From contig CAUYUJ010012780.1 in assembly GCA_963575745.1 (NCBI GenBank), positions 671,002 to 735,001 on the forward strand: a DNA stretch of 64,000 bases. The letters are read 5' to 3'. The notes below the pieces were generated by a model. The model had not been told where the DNA came from. It saw nothing but the letters and a program-made list of their open reading frames with translations, and searched no databases. Shown piece after piece: positions 19,990 through 32,300 of this stretch; positions within the stretch are counted from its first letter, which is position 1, and each line of letters opens with the position of its first letter. The position numbers were made by a program, and so were the translations under genes. The DNA comes from Prorocentrum cordatum. Lineage: Eukaryota > Sar > Dinophyceae > Prorocentrales > Prorocentraceae.

Positions 19990-20955
19990 ACCTTGGGGCG
20001 GTACGCGGAGAACTGGCCTTTGCGAATTCTGCGCAGCTGGTCCGATGCCCCTGTCTTGGCCTGGAGTCCCGGGCAAAGGCCTTCGAGGCTGGATGTTAGG
20101 CGGCCTTCCGAGGCCACCGCTCAACAGCTGCAATCAAACATTATGAATTTTACAGGGGTCACACGCTCCTCTACTTCAGCCTGCGAAAAGTTGTGGCCTC
20201 GCAACCGAAATGCAGCTTGAGCGACCTCCTCCCACCCACGCCCGGCCCCGTAACCCCCAGGCTACACCTCGAGAGCCCCCTCGTCCTCAGGTTCCTCTGG
20301 CGGTGCCTCAGCATGTGGCAATGTTCCACGGCCGCCTTCCGCCCTGGTCTTGAAATGCGCTTCCATAAAATCCTCTTTATCTGGCGCGCCACCTAGCTGA
20401 ATGTGGGCCTCGGTAGTCCATCTGGGCCGTCTCCCGGGCCAGTTCTTTACATCCTCGCCAGAGCTCATAGAATTCGGGCCCCACTTGAAGCATCGAGGCT
20501 CCTTCCTTCGCGAAGCGGTCCGCGAAGCGGCTCCCCTCGAATTCCCACTCCGTGGTTCTGCCCGCGCCGATCTCAGCTCTCGTGCAGTGCGCCCTCGTCT
20601 TATTCGCCGAAACGTTTCTCTGACACCGACCGCTGCCCAGCACGGGCTCCAGAGGTTGGCTCTGGGGCAGCTGCCGGAGGCCCCTGCTCCTCCGCCCACG
20701 GGCAGCGTGCCCACCGCCCCTGCACGGTCCGTCTGAAGATGGAACACAGCTGAAGAGGCAACAACGGTGAGCATGCTGATGGCATAGTCCTCCGCATCCC
20801 TGGCGGTCTGCCTGGTGCACGCTGCGCGCGGGGCTGGCCCCCAAAAGCGGCCGCCTCGGCCTTGCCGAATCGGCGTACCCGCACAACCGTCCAACTCGCT
20901 CGGGCCAGAAACGGCGCGTCGGCCCACAGGGCCGAGCCATCCGTGAGAAGGATCC
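19990..20955 (-). pseudogene. 5'-truncated LINE remnant: RNase H domain and tail
   Basis: Minus-strand pieces in three frames line up as one RNase H domain. ILLTDGSALW (20955-20926) carries the first catalytic Asp. QTARDAEDYAI (about 20817-20777) carries the Glu. HLQTDRAGAV (about 20740-20711) carries the second Asp. TRAHCTRAEIGAGRTTEWE, then FADRFAKEGA (20595-20490), carries the last Asp. At least two frameshifts separate them. Further down, CPGLQAKTGASDQLRRIRKG (about 20060) resembles the C-terminal tail of such polyproteins. RNase H normally removes RNA from RNA-DNA hybrids during LINE copying. No reverse transcriptase precedes it; a GA-rich tract begins at 20960, so the copy is 5'-truncated. 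It is non-functional as it stands. Confidence 0.75.
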
Positions 20956-20959
20956 CGCT

Positions 20960-21240
20960 CAGGAGGGAGAGGGAGAAGGAAGAGGACGAGGAGGGAGAGG
21001 GAGGGAAGGGAAAAGGAGGGCGGGGGGGAAGGAACGGAAGGGAAGAGAGAGAGGGGAGGGAGGAAGCAGAGGGTAAGGCGGACAGTCAACGATCAGCGTG
21101 CCATCAGCCTACTCTGGGAGCAACGCCCGGGCTCCAACAGATAGAGGGACATGAGGGAAGGAGGGACGAGAGGAGGGAGCGAAGGTATAGCAGGGAGGAG
21201 GAAGGCGAACCAGGCGGAAGAAAAGAGAGAGAGAGAGAGA
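20960..21240. repeat. GA/GGA purine tract
   Basis: An irregular purine-rich tract on the plus strand immediately next to the truncated end of the LINE remnant. Confidence 0.85.
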
Positions 21241-21464
21241 GGCACCCTGAAGGGTTTGTGACCTGCCCCGAGAGTGGGAATCTGCGACTATTCCCCAAAC
21301 AGTGCTTGCACGTAGGTCTCTCACTTTCTACGGAACTGGGCGCCAGTCGACAGTCTGAGGGCCTGGCGGCCCCGTTCCCGTCCGCCGCCGCCCCATGTCT
21401 CCCACTCAAAGGCCCGTTTGCGGGCCCGGCGGCCCCGTGCGCGTCCGTCGTTCTCACGCCGCGC

Positions 21465-21625
21465 AGATTGCACCACATAGCTCACACCGTAGAGCTCACA
21501 CCACATAGCCTGCACAACATGACTTCCACCTCATAGCTTGCACCACATAGCCCACACCGCACAGCTCGCACACCAAAGCTGACACAGCATAGCTTGCACA
21601 ACATATGTTATTCCACCTCCACATT
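21465..21625 (+). repeat. CACACCACATAGCTTG minisatellite
   Basis: About ten 14-17 bp units such as CACACCACATAGC, with drift. Confidence 0.85.
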
Positions 21626-21629
21626 GCAA

Positions 21630-22160
21630 TGACTCACTGGAGAGTGTCCACACCGGCCAGCAGAATGACACATGTTGACTGGCCAATAGTTCAGCTTGCG
21701 GAACAAAGGCCGCCGAAAACAAGATGCTGAGTAAGCGTACACGCCTAGCGGGGCACACCGCCGGTCAATCCATTCCTCCACCCAGAAAGAGGGTCGGCAA
21801 GCGGCATCAACCATGATGCGCGGGCACAAAACGAAGCATCACGGGGAACGAACTCTCCGCGTCTTCGCAATGTCTTCCCAAGATAAACAAGCGGGCCCTG
21901 CCGAACACTCCTTACAGTTCTTGCCTAGTATGCTTGCACATGCAAATCACGCAGGCCCTGGGGCATTCTACTCCTGCTGTTCGTTGCCAAGCAAATCCAA
22001 ATAAGACGCGAAATCTGTCCATGGACGGCCGCACATGCAGTTTGAGAGAGCCGTCCAAAAAGCGAGCAGGACGATTGAGGGGAAGGGGAGAAACGGCAGC
22101 AAGAGGATACCTCCAAGCACGGGATGGGAGCATCACCGCACGCAACACAACAACAACATA
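21630..22160. other. no recognised feature
   Basis: Mixed composition; short open frames only. Confidence 0.5.
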
Positions 22161-22640
22161 TCACATGAGATGGAGAGCGGCACACGGTTTTAAAAAGGCG
22201 TACCGCTCCGTGGTAGACGGGGCTCGGTTTGCAGAGAGCTCACGGTGGCACATCGAAAAGCTCCGCCCCATCCTCGTCTTCCCTTGTTTCCCGAGGCTGG
22301 CTGGAACCACTAGATAAATTTCAGATGGCTGAGCCGCCCGCTTTATGACTCTGAACGCGGCGGCCACCAGCAAGAACTTTGCCACCTGTCGCGCGATCGC
22401 ATGTGTTCAAGCTGTGTGCAACTTGCACCTGCTCTAAACGCTCCGCATTATCATCTTCCTAAGCCTGTAACTGCTGCACACCATCCCCTATTTCCTGCTC
22501 CTCCTCCGGGGACAATTTGTCCACATCCTGCTGTACATCCTGATCATGTCCTTGTTCCGCACCCCTGTGGAGAAGTAGTGCTCGAACCGAAGCGGCTTTA
22601 CTTGATAGCTTGAGAACTGCCAATGCAAGTCGTGGGTGAT
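22161..22640 (-). other. coding-like stretch, unrecognised
   Basis: Minus-strand frames read as plausible protein in two blocks. One ends SPEEEQEIGDGVQQLQA (stop near 22459). A second contains VAKFLLVAAAFRVIKRAA (22385-22330). They are in different frames or separated by stops, and I recognise no family. This could be an exon pair or a decayed gene. Confidence 0.25.
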
Positions 22641-23410
22641 CTTGGTCCAGGCTGCTCCTGGCTGTGCCTACGTACTCTCTGGCGCTCGGAGACTTTTTTC
22701 GGTGCAGCACCCCAAGAGGCCCCATTCCTCCAACTACTCTATTCCATGCAACCCTGTTGGACGTGTGAAGCAAACTGTGGCAGAGCCTCTTGGGCACCAC
22801 TGCCCGCGCTCGTACGCAATGGCGAAGGACGCAACGACGCAAACACCGACCAGACCGAACCGACCGCATGCAACCGACTGCGAAGCAGTCGACCGAACCA
22901 AACCGCGGACACCCTGGAACATCATGAGTCGGATGGCAACTTGAGACAACGGCGGCTGCCCGGCCCGGCTCAAATCCGCTCAAAATCGGTCCCCGGAATC
23001 CTCCGAACTTTCTTCGAGGCGGATCCAGCAATGGCGTCGAGAAGCCTGCAGGAGGCCCAGAAAGGATGAGAATCGTCAGGGAGGGCCGCCGCTGTCTTGA
23101 CCTGCCCTCCTCCGAGTCAAAGGGCTCCGTGGGGACCACGACGGTGGCAGAGACAGGCGTCGGCGACAGTCCCGCGGAGGCCGCGGCGCATGCCGCCCGC
23201 CAGTGGCCCCCGCCAGTGGCCCCGTCGCGGATGCCATGGGAAGCGGGGCCCCAAAAGCTGCCCAGAAACGACCCTGGGGAAGAACCCAGCACTCCGTGAA
23301 CGCGTGGCGAATGTATACAGGACCGCCAATGCGACTGAACATATTGCAGTATCCCTGAACGCTTGGCCAAAGAACGCTGCGCTAAGCTGGGAGCCGCCGA
23401 TGACGCCAGC
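22641..23410. other. no recognised feature
   Basis: Open frames overlap on both strands without domains or repeats that I can name. Confidence 0.5.
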
Positions 23411-23411
23411 G

Positions 23412-23828
23412 AAACGGGTGAGCGGTCTGCAGAAATGGGGCGGGGCACCATATGAACTCAGCCTCTGGGGCCTTCGGTGGAGCTCCATAAGGGGCCACCA
23501 AACGTGTGAGGGGTCTGCCGAAATGGGGCGGGTCACCACGTGAACCCGGCCACTGGCGCGTTCGGCGGAGCTCCATGTGGAGCCACGCAACGTGCGAAGG
23601 GTGTGACAAAATGGTGCGGGTCACCATGTGAACCCCGCCGCTGGGACCTTCGGTGGAGCTCGCGATCGGGTCACCAACCGTGTGAGGGGTCTGCCGAAAT
23701 CGGCAGGGTGGACCCATGCGGGCGCAGCCACTGAGGGCGTCGGTGGAGCTCCTACAGAGCCACGAAACATGTGAGGGGTGTTCCGCACGGGGCGGGGTGG
23801 CACCGTGCGGACGCAGCCACTGCGGCGT
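23412..23828 (+). repeat. 88-bp tandem satellite, five units
   Basis: Unit starts are near 23412, 23500, 23589, 23675 and 23766. Each has an AAACGTGTGAGGGGTCTGCC-like block, GGGGCGGGTCACC and CCTTCGGTGGAGCTCC. The last block and the GGGGCCAC that follows are the reverse complement of the 77-bp satellite at 60684-61284. Confidence 0.9.
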
Positions 23829-23924
23829 GGCGAAACGGTGATGAGAAGGATGATGGTGGTGGCAATGGCGAAGACGACGATGACGACGACGATGACAATG
23901 GTGACGGTGATGAAAAGCGTGATG

Positions 23925-24204
23925 GTGATGAATGAGGATGAGGATGAGGATGAGGATGAGGATGACGATGATGACGATGATGCTGATGATGATGATGATG
24001 ATGATGAGGATGAGGATGATGCTGATGATGATGGTGATGATGATGAGGATGACGATGCTGCTGATGAGGATGGTGATAATGATGACGATGCTGCTGATGC
24101 TGTTGATACTGTTGTTGATGATGATGCTGCTGATGATGAGACTGGGGATAATGATGGTGATGGTGGTGATGATGATGCTAAAGATGATGCCGATGATAAT
24201 GATA

Positions 24205-24276
<72 letters not shown>

Positions 24277-24285
24277 GCGACGACG
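23925..24285. repeat. GAT microsatellite
   Basis: About 360 bp of GAT/GAC/GCT units, pure GAT towards the right end. Confidence 0.95.
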
Positions 24286-24299
24286 ATGATGGTGACAAG

Positions 24300-24890
24300 G
24301 ATGAGGAGGAAGACGAGGAGGACCAGAGGAGGAGGAAAAGGCATGAGACGCATGGTGCTGCGAATTCAAAACGAGGATCCACAACAAGGGAGGTTGGGAA
24401 CAAAAGCGATCCTCGAGCGATCGATCCTCGACCCCTCCTGCACCCCTCGGAGCTTCGTGCGACCGATCCTCGATCAGCCCAGCGCTCGATCCTCGGAAAA
24501 AAATGTTGGGGCGGCCGAGCAAGGCGTCGACAGCAGTCCGCACGGAGGCCGAGCGCCCGGCGCCCGCGCCGCGGCGGACCCCCCGAGGAGGGCCCGACGA
24601 TCGGGGGGCGTCCACTGACCACCTTGCCGATCCAGGCCAGGGCCAGTCCTCGGCCCAGGGTCGGCGCTCGGCGGCGAGGCCGGGGGGGGGGAAGTGGAAA
24701 GGAGGCGGGCCTTCTGAGAAGGCTCGGAAGGCCTCCGACGCTTCTGAGACGCGTCCTGGGCCTTCCCCAAAAACACACAGCCCACGTCTACGAAGGCCAG
24801 CGGGCTTCTGAGAAACCCCGCCGCCTTCTGAGGAGGCCTGCTCCTTCTCACTTCCCCCCCTGTCGCGCCGCCGAGGTGTTCTACACCCGC
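24300..24890. repeat. GCCTTCTGAGAAGG minisatellite region
   Basis: Scattered GCCTTCTGAGAAG-like units lie between 24705 and 24855. The rest of the stretch holds no recognised gene. Confidence 0.5.
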
Positions 24891-24911
24891 CTGGCCGAAC
24901 CAGGGTGGGTA

Positions 24912-25080
24912 GGTTCGTGTCGTGACGACTTGCGCGTGTGTGTCTGGTACCGCATGGACTTTTCACCCTTGAACGGCCACAGCTTTCTGGTAGCGCCGAT
25001 CGTTCGATGCCGACCGATTCTGAGAATCTGGCATCGTTCAACCTTGAACACCCGCGCCAAGGTCGCCGCCACGTCGACAC
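24912..25080 (+). repeat. dispersed GGTTCGTGTCGTGACGAC repeat, copy 2
   Basis: It follows the same landmark order as 17117-17260, including GGTTCGTGTCGTGACGACTT, CCGATCGTTCGATGCCGACC and a GTTCAACCTTGAAC end. Confidence 0.8.
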
Positions 25081-25284
25081 TGTGCGCACCTGCTGCAGAA
25101 ATCCGTGGCAAAGGATGAAAGGAAACAACAGATAAATACATATGAACTTTCAAAACGTCGGCGCGGAGCTCTTGGGAGCTCCTCGGAGCTCCCCGGAACC
25201 CTTGGGAGCTGCCAGGAGCCCTCGAGAATGTCTCAGGAACCGCCTCAGGCAACCAAAGAAACCACTGTAAGGGTCCAATACAAT

Positions 25285-25765
25285 TTCAAGACGGACCCAT
25301 GTGGCCCCAAAACGGCCCAAATGGCCCACAAGGTGGCCAAGAGTACCCGAGAGACCGAATCTGGCCCACTCTCTGAGGAAAGCGCATTTGTTCAACAAGT
25401 GCGCCTCTTGGGCTGTGGAAGCATTCAAAAAAGCCCACGAGGCCCGCAATATCGCCCCATCACAACCAAAGATGCCCCCCCAAAACGCCCCAAGACGGCT
25501 CATGAGGTCCCCGAAATGGCCCAAGACGGCGCCGAAAATGACCCAAAAATGTTCCACGAGGGCCCCAAAGTGGCCCCAAATGGGAAACCCGAGCGGAGAG
25601 TTCGATTCCCCCGCCCGCAGGGCCCCCGCGATCGCCAGCAGGCCCCCAAGATGCTCCAAGAGGCCCGGGAAAAACTTCAAGAGGCCCCCATGAGGCAGGA
25701 AAGGTTTCAAAACTGCCTCAAAGAGGCCCCCATAGAGGCTTCCCAATATAAGTTACCCCGAAAAG
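25285..25765 (+). repeat. CCCAAGAGG array
   Basis: A long array in the plus orientation, with no clear core. Confidence 0.85.
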
Positions 25766-25869
25766 CATCCAAGAAGCCTCTGACCCTCAACACCTGGAAA
25801 GCTGCTCGAAAGGTGGTTGTCAAGGGATTTCGTCCTCCAGATAATCTGAAACGAGACTGCCATCGCGTA

Positions 25870-28800
25870 TAGGAAGGGTGTCATGGTGTAGAAGAAAGGA
25901 TAACAATGGTGGCGGCAGGACCAGGGCACAGGCCTTTTATCCTGCCCACTGTCGCAAAACATCGGGCGGGCAGCGCCTGCCGCGGGTGCAGACAGGGCAG
26001 CGCAGCCGTGGACCAGCATGGCAGCGGCCGAACAGAGCATCAACGCCCCACGCTTGGGGCGCCCCCTCAAAATCGATGGGGGGGGGGGGGGGGGGGGGCG
26101 TCTCGGCCGCTGCCGCCCTGCATGCATGTCCTATACGACGTCGCACAGCTAAAGTAGGAGATTTGTAACCGACAGCTCCTGTCACCCAGACAACGCGTAG
26201 GGAACAGGAAAGAGTGGCGCGCCACGGCGTACCAGGGCAGGAGCAAGCTGACATAATACAGCTCGAACTGGGCATGCCTGATGGTCAGCCCACCAAGCCC
26301 CGGCAGAAACCGATGGGGCTGATCCCGCATCGGCGCAGACAGATTGGTGGGGTCGCGTATCCGCGACAACCAGAAAAGAGCATGGAGCCGCGGTTCCACG
26401 ACAAAGCCAAGCTGAAGGAGCGCGGGGACGCGCCGGCATCGGAGCACTCGCAGTTCCACGAACGCTCTGCGCGGGGCCAGCAAGAGGGCCCCACATCTGT
26501 CTGTGCGCGGAACGGCGGCAGCTGAGCAATTTTACACCTCTAAGGTCAAACGGGGCGCTTGACCAGCCACAGCAACCCAACTTTTGGCGATCGGAGACTT
26601 ATCAGTGCGACGCGGTGCGCACGACGCGTCTTCGCGCGCGCAACTCTGGTCGCGCCGCGGGTGTCGCGCCACAGTGCGTCACCAATGATGCCTGAATGAA
26701 CGCATCCACTCAGCCGCCTGACATGCCCCAGCAGCGTCTTCCCAACAGGGGTCTGGGGAGCCTTGCTGGAGAGAGACGCTCGCGCGGGCCCGGCATCAAT
26801 CGCGAGAGATACCTGGATGTACACCCCCCCTTGCTCACGAAGGCGTTCAAGCTCAGACGTGGATTAGAGGCCCCTTGTTGCGCTCGCGCAGCGACGCCAG
26901 CATAATGCACTTGGAGGCGATGGGACTTCCAAAGGCTTTCGACGCAGTGGGTGACCTGCCCCTCGCTGATCGCGCTTCCACGACGCATGGATTTGCATCC
27001 GCGCAGGCCATGCCCCTCCGTTTCATCGCCCTCCTCCCCGGGGAGCTGTCAGTGCCCGGCGTCGCTGCGCGGGTCCACGGTTCCGCAGAGGGTCATCGCG
27101 CGGCGCGTGATCTTCTTGGCGCCCTGCGCGTCGCGCGGCGCGTCGACCGGGCGCGCGGCGCGTCGACTCCTGGACGCGCCGCAGCGATGCGACGCGCCAG
27201 GCCCCGAATTTGCGCGATGGTGGGTGGAATAAGCAAGAGCACCAAAGACTACAAGCATGTCGCCGGCAATAATGCCTGCGGCGGCGTCGCGAGAAGCCTC
27301 GGCGACATCGGGGCGAACTATCGGGCGAAATTGCCTGACGAGCTCGCCCTGGCCCACGATCGCGACGCCCTCCGTCGCCATGGCGCGCCCTGCCACGCAA
27401 TTTTCGCAAGCGTGCTTGCTTGCTGAACTTCCACGCGCAGAATGCCTATTCAACTCTCCTAAAGCATGCGTATACGCGGGGTTCCTCGCCGCGCGCAGGT
27501 TGATTTCATCTCTGCGTTTTGCCGCGGGCAGGTTCTGTCGGGCCCCGCGCTCCAGGACGCGCGCCATTGGTCCGAGGCCAATGTTTTCCGTGGCTCGCGC
27601 AAGTCCAAAAGAGAAAATACGGGGGCGCCCCGGGCGCCCGCGTCGAGCTCGCGACGCTTCAGGCATCGCCTGGACTCATCCCACTCCTCAAGGCGGGGCA
27701 ACGCACGTAGGACTGCTGCGCTTCCAGGAGGTGGCGTCAAACAGATTGTGCGATCCTGTGTTCCCGCAGCTGCTGCCAGCTCTTTGGATATCTAGTCACT
27801 CGAGGAAGGCAGTCTGCCTAAGCTGTCTAGAATCCAGTCTCCACGGCAGGCAGCTCCACTCGCCAACAGGCGCTGGGAGGCGCGCCTTGCCGCCCCTGGA
27901 AATGCTTCCACCGAAGAGGCTTCTTGGTCCATGAAGACCTCTGATGCCAAACTAGGGCGCGTTGCCCTGTCTGGCCGGACTCCATTTCTACGAACTCCAC
28001 ACATAGACGTGCCCGGGGGCGTTGGCGCCCTGGGCTTTGGACTACAAGTGATCGGCGAAGCACGGGTTGTCCAGCCAGGGCTCAGTTCGGCCGGAAACCC
28101 AGACGATGCCTGTTTGGGGTGATTGATGATGTCCTGATTAGCGAGCTGCTCAAATTCTGTGATCACTACAGCTCGCTCAGCGTCTGCCGATGCCCACGCG
28201 CGCGCGCCGTGGGCCACCCATCCGGGGACACGGCGCCCACTTGAGATTCATCTCGTACTCTTTTTGCCACGTCGCAGCTGAAAAATAGTTCGGCATGCAC
28301 GCCGCGCGCATCGGTGTCACGGCAGCAGCGGTCAGTACCGCCATCGCTGGTCGACACCTCGATGGCCATGACAGGTCACCTGGCCGGTGGTAGGTGAGCC
28401 GAACGTCATGATGTATAATCGCGCAGGTCAGCTGTCTCCAGCTTGAACATATGACTCTACTGCTCTTGGGATACGAGTGCTACGCTGATGGGCATGAGTG
28501 CGGGTGGGGACAAACGTTGCTCAGTCAGGGTGAATGGTTCAGCGTGCTGGTATCCAGTGCCCATCAGTCCCTGGCGCCACGCCACGCGTGGAAATGGTGC
28601 ATGCCTCCTGCTCGCCCCCGACCTCGCCGGCAATGGATGGCCACCCATCTCCCCGCTGGGCTCGCGTTTCCGAGATCGTCGCCCCCCTCGGGCCCGTGGG
28701 CCAGATCTGTGGACAGGTCTGGTTGCAACAGAAAACGCTGTATCCATCGAGCACGATCGCCGCCCGAGATATCAGACACGTTGATGGAGGTGTCGGCGGG

Positions 28801-29620
28801 CGCGTAGACATGAAAGCCTGGCTGGACGTCGATGTCGCGCTGGATTTGCGCGCTGTGATCAGCTCCCAGGTGGGGCTGCAAGGAGTGGGCACACTTGGCC
28901 AGCTAGAGAACGGTGACGTTGTCAATTCGCGAGTGCGCCCGAAAAAGCAACGCAATGGCATGCGGACTTCTGGGGCCATCTTACTTCCGAGGACAATCGG
29001 CAATCGGCAAACCGTCTCGCAGTCGGGGGCGTCGCCAAAAACAATGAGGGCCCTCCGTGGGGGAAGAGCTGGGATGCATGGTATGATCATACGCATGGAC
29101 ATGTTGCGCATGCCAAATCTCCTGTTCAGGAGCACCTCGATGGGCATGGCCAGTCTCGCATCGGGGAACTGGATTACAATCTCTCTGTTTCCCGATTTGG
29201 CAACCAGCTGGCTTCTATCCTCGCTGATCTCCGCGGCCATAGTGGGCCCATTCCAGCCTCCGTGGCCGTTTTCGTAACCGATGGTCTGTGGTAGCCACTC
29301 ACGCCATCAACGCGGAAGGTCCTGCCACGCATTCGTATGTCTTTAGCACCTCGAACATCAATGCGTCCGGTGATTGGGTGGCTTTCAGGGTAAAGCTTGT
29401 GCTGTGTAGCGGCCTGTGTCAATGAATCGCTTGGCTTCCGCTACGACGTCACGATTGCGCCCAAACATGGTCAGGCACTGTTGATGTCACGCACCTGGCT
29501 GGCAATATGTCAAACAAGGTTTTGCCGCCCCGCCGATGTCACCCGCGGGTTGTTCGTGCCTCGACGAATCTACTCCCAGCGCATCTGCACATGACAGGCG
29601 CGCGCAAACTCTCTTGACAT
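25870..29620. other. coding-like block, unrecognised
   Basis: Dense open frames with ordinary amino-acid composition, unlike the repeat shadows elsewhere. Minus-strand examples are DIDVQPGFHVYAPADTS (about 28840) and MAAEISEDRSQLVAKSGNRE (from 29240), with neighbouring pieces in other frames. A 20-base G run at about 26079-26098 interrupts it. I recognise no family. It may be a decayed gene or element, or exons of an unknown gene. Confidence 0.3.
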
Positions 29621-29679
29621 TGCATTAAATATTTGTCGCTCTGTCGCCGGCCCCCCGTCCCTGATTGGCCAGGTGGTTC

Positions 29680-29770
29680 GCTATTGCCTCGCTGGTTGGT
29701 TGGCTGGCGGACTGACTATTGGGCTGGATGGTTGGATGCATGGCTGGTTGGGTGGCTGGCTGAGTCTCTG
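29680..29770. repeat. GGTTGGCTGG minisatellite
   Basis: Short units of GGTTGG, GGCTGG and GGATGG. Confidence 0.85.
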
Positions 29771-29850
29771 GGACCCCGAGCACGCGACTGGCGTCAGACA
29801 GGCGAAAGGGCACGCGACTGGCGCGCGCCAGGTGCACGAGCATGCGAGGT

Positions 29851-29950
29851 GGAATTCTAGAACTTGGCTTTGCGTTCTAGAACTACTTCTGCTGTTCTAG
29901 AACTCGCTTTGCAATTCTACAATGTCGTGTTGCGTTCTGGTACTCGTTTT
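29851..29950. repeat. TTCTAGAACT minisatellite
   Basis: About five units of roughly 22 bp based on GTTCTAGAACTNGCTTTGC. The TTCTAGAA palindrome resembles a heat-shock-type GAA/TTC pair, but no promoter is evident. Confidence 0.8.
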
Positions 29951-30770
29951 GTTTTTTCTATAATCGCCTCCGGCCGTTTGGCGGGAAATGCGTGGGACAA
30001 ATGACGGGGGTCGGGATTCGGGGACACATCGCAGGGCGGCGAAGGTGGCCCCGAGTGGAGCTCCGAGCGGGCTGCGGAGGAAAGTATGCGCAAGTTTGCG
30101 GAGACACGGTGCTCCAGCTTGGCGACATGGGGGACACGGGCCTGGCTTGAGAGAGGGCGACTCTCATTGAGGTGCTGGCGACGGCGTGGGCGTGGTCAAA
30201 GACCGAATGCACGTGAATCCCAGTGAATTGATGCGTCACCCTTCCGCTGCCACTTGCGATTAGCGCGGGCGGGCGGATGATGATGATTGATGGGGAAGTG
30301 GAGGGGGACGGGGGGGGAGAGGGAGGCCGAGGAGGGGAAACATAAACCTTAGAGGAGGACGTGCAGGAGGCGGAGGCAATGATGGTGGTGGAGGCGGAAG
30401 CGGGGGTGCAGGAGGCGGAACAGGAGAGGACGGGGGAGATGGGGGAGGAAATTCACGGGTGGCGATGTTTTGGGCGAAAAGGCATTTCAGATTTCACCCG
30501 TAGCCCTCCACCCAAAGAAAATGCTCGGTTGGCAGAGCTCTGGCCACGACGTTCGGCGACATGGGTGATTCCAAACGGCAGGGGGCGGCGCTGATTAGCC
30601 GTAGGCGTCTTCGATCCGCCGCCCCCTCTGGTCTTGCCACAGGGGTGCACGGCGTGCCGAATGTCTAGCACATGTTTAAGTATTCTAAAGAGCTCCCAAT
30701 GGGGTCTCGGCCCAAACCGCCGGCCACGCGGAAAGCCTGGGAAAATGTACAGTCCATCGGTTTTCCAATC
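29951..30770. other. no recognised gene; GGAGGCGGA tract
   Basis: A GGAGGCGGA-rich tract lies at about 30290-30450. Otherwise nothing is recognised. Confidence 0.5.
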
Positions 30771-30971
30771 CAAATGCCCCCAAGATGGCCTCCAAGACGG
30801 CCAAGATGGCCTCTAAGACGACCGAAAGGGCCAAAGAAAGCCCAGCCGGATGTCTCCAAAAAGGCCCAAGACACACCCAAGACGGCCTCCAGACAGCCCA
30901 TAAGGACCCCAAGAGGCTTCCAAGATGGCCTAAGAGGCCTCCAACAGGGCCTCCAGAAGGCCTGGAGATGC

Positions 30972-31040
30972 CAAACTCATTTGTATTCCGTAGGTGCTTG
31001 ACAGATTTTGACGTTTGAGTCGTTGGGCCTTCCGACGGTA
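30972..31040 (+). repeat. conserved core, copy 3
   Basis: CTTGACAGATTTTGACGTTTG and GGCCTTCCGACGG in consensus order. Confidence 0.7.
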
Positions 31041-31292
31041 CAAGAAAGCCCAAGACGGCCCGAGACTGTTTCCCCGGCCTAACGCGCCTTCCCAGGTCGT
31101 CGGTCTTCCCGCTCCAGACGGCCCCAGGATGGCCGACAAGACGGCTACGATGACCCCAAGAAGAGCCCAAGATAGCCCCAAAACGTCTCCAAGATGGGCC
31201 GAGATGCCCCCCAGATCGCCCAAGAGAGCCCAAGAGGCTTCTAAGACGGCCCAAGAGGACCTCCAAGAGACCCCCAGGAATGCTCGAAAAGG

Positions 31293-31360
31293 ACTGACTG
31301 TCCATAATTCCGTTCTCGAAAGATTGTGGCGTTTATTTCTGTTCGGCCTTCCGACGGCTC
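31293..31360 (+). repeat. conserved core, copy 4
   Basis: TTCTCGAAAGATTGTGGCG and TTCGGCCTTCCGACGG in consensus order, 320 bp after copy 3. Confidence 0.7.
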
Positions 31361-31690
31361 AAGACGGCCCAAGAGGCTTCCAAGGTGACTCCGTGACGCC
31401 CCAAGAAGCCCTCAAGACGGCCCCAAGAGTGCTCCAAGGCGGCCCAGGAGATCTCCAAGACACCCAAGATGGCCTCCAAGACGGCCCTGCAGCGCCCCAA
31501 GAGGTCCACGAGTCGGCCCAGAGAGGCCCGCAAGACGGCGTCCCACGACCGGGACGCCCCAGACGACCAAAGAGCCTCCCAAGGAGCCTCCCAAGGCCCC
31601 CAAGAAGCCCAAGAAAGCCCCCAAGAGAAGAGTCCCCAGGAAGCTCCAAGGAGGTCACAAGAGTGCCCCAAGAGTCTCCCAAGAGGTCTC

Positions 31691-32130
31691 CTGCTTGCCA
31701 TCCTCCTCCTTCTTTCCTCTCTCACCTCCTCGTCTTCTTTCTCACCCGCGTGCGTTCCGCAGGGCTTCCACAACGGCTGGAAGAGCGCGTGGTCCGACAG
31801 CTTGGCCGGCCGCAACGCTCGGCCACACAGGCTCTTCAAGAAGTCAGGGGGCGGCGATGTTTTTCGCCGTAGGCGTCTTGGATACACCTGAACTTTCGAG
31901 ACACCGGCGCGGGACACGCCTCCGCCTCGACGTCTTTGGCCAGTGGTCGGCGAGTGGGTCGGCGGACGCCCCCCGACGAGCGGCGAGCGGCGCGGCCGCG
32001 GCGCCGCGGCCCTCAGCCGGCAACTCCCGCCGCGGGGGCGCCGCCGGCGGGCCCAGCAGCGGCTCCGCCGCCGCCGAGCGCCGCGCCTGCCAGAGGTTTC
32101 GGGACGTCTGGCGGCTCGAAGGAAACGAGG
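31691..32130. other. no recognised feature
   Basis: A pyrimidine tract (31695-31745) is followed by GC-rich sequence without recognisable coding. Confidence 0.5.
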
Positions 32131-32131
32131 G

Positions 32132-32300
32132 AGCCCATACAAGACGAAAGCAGAATCGAGACAACGTCGGACCGATACAAATCGGACATCTCTGATAATC
32201 GGCGGGTCTGGAGGGTGTGTCGGGCGCCGCGGCCATTGCAGCGCGCTCCAGAACGCTCTGAGAGCGTTCCGGAACGCTCCAGACCGAGTCATTTCGATTC
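32132..32300 (+). repeat. GAGCGTTCC hairpin family, copy 2
   Basis: AAGACGAAAGCAGAATCGAG head, CATCTCTGATAATCGG, TCGGGCGCCGCGGCC, and the tail CTGAGAGCGTTCCGGAACGC. The tail can fold on itself. Confidence 0.75.

Larger units (their letters stand above)
30775..31690 (+). repeat. longest CCCAAGAGG array, two cores
   Basis: More than 900 bp of degenerate CCCAAGACGG and CCAAGAGGC units, interrupted by core copies 3 and 4. Confidence 0.9.

Noticed and set aside
23778-25118. Long Asp-rich frame through the GAT array
   Set aside because: A trinucleotide repeat keeps several frames open on both strands at once; no domain flanks it.
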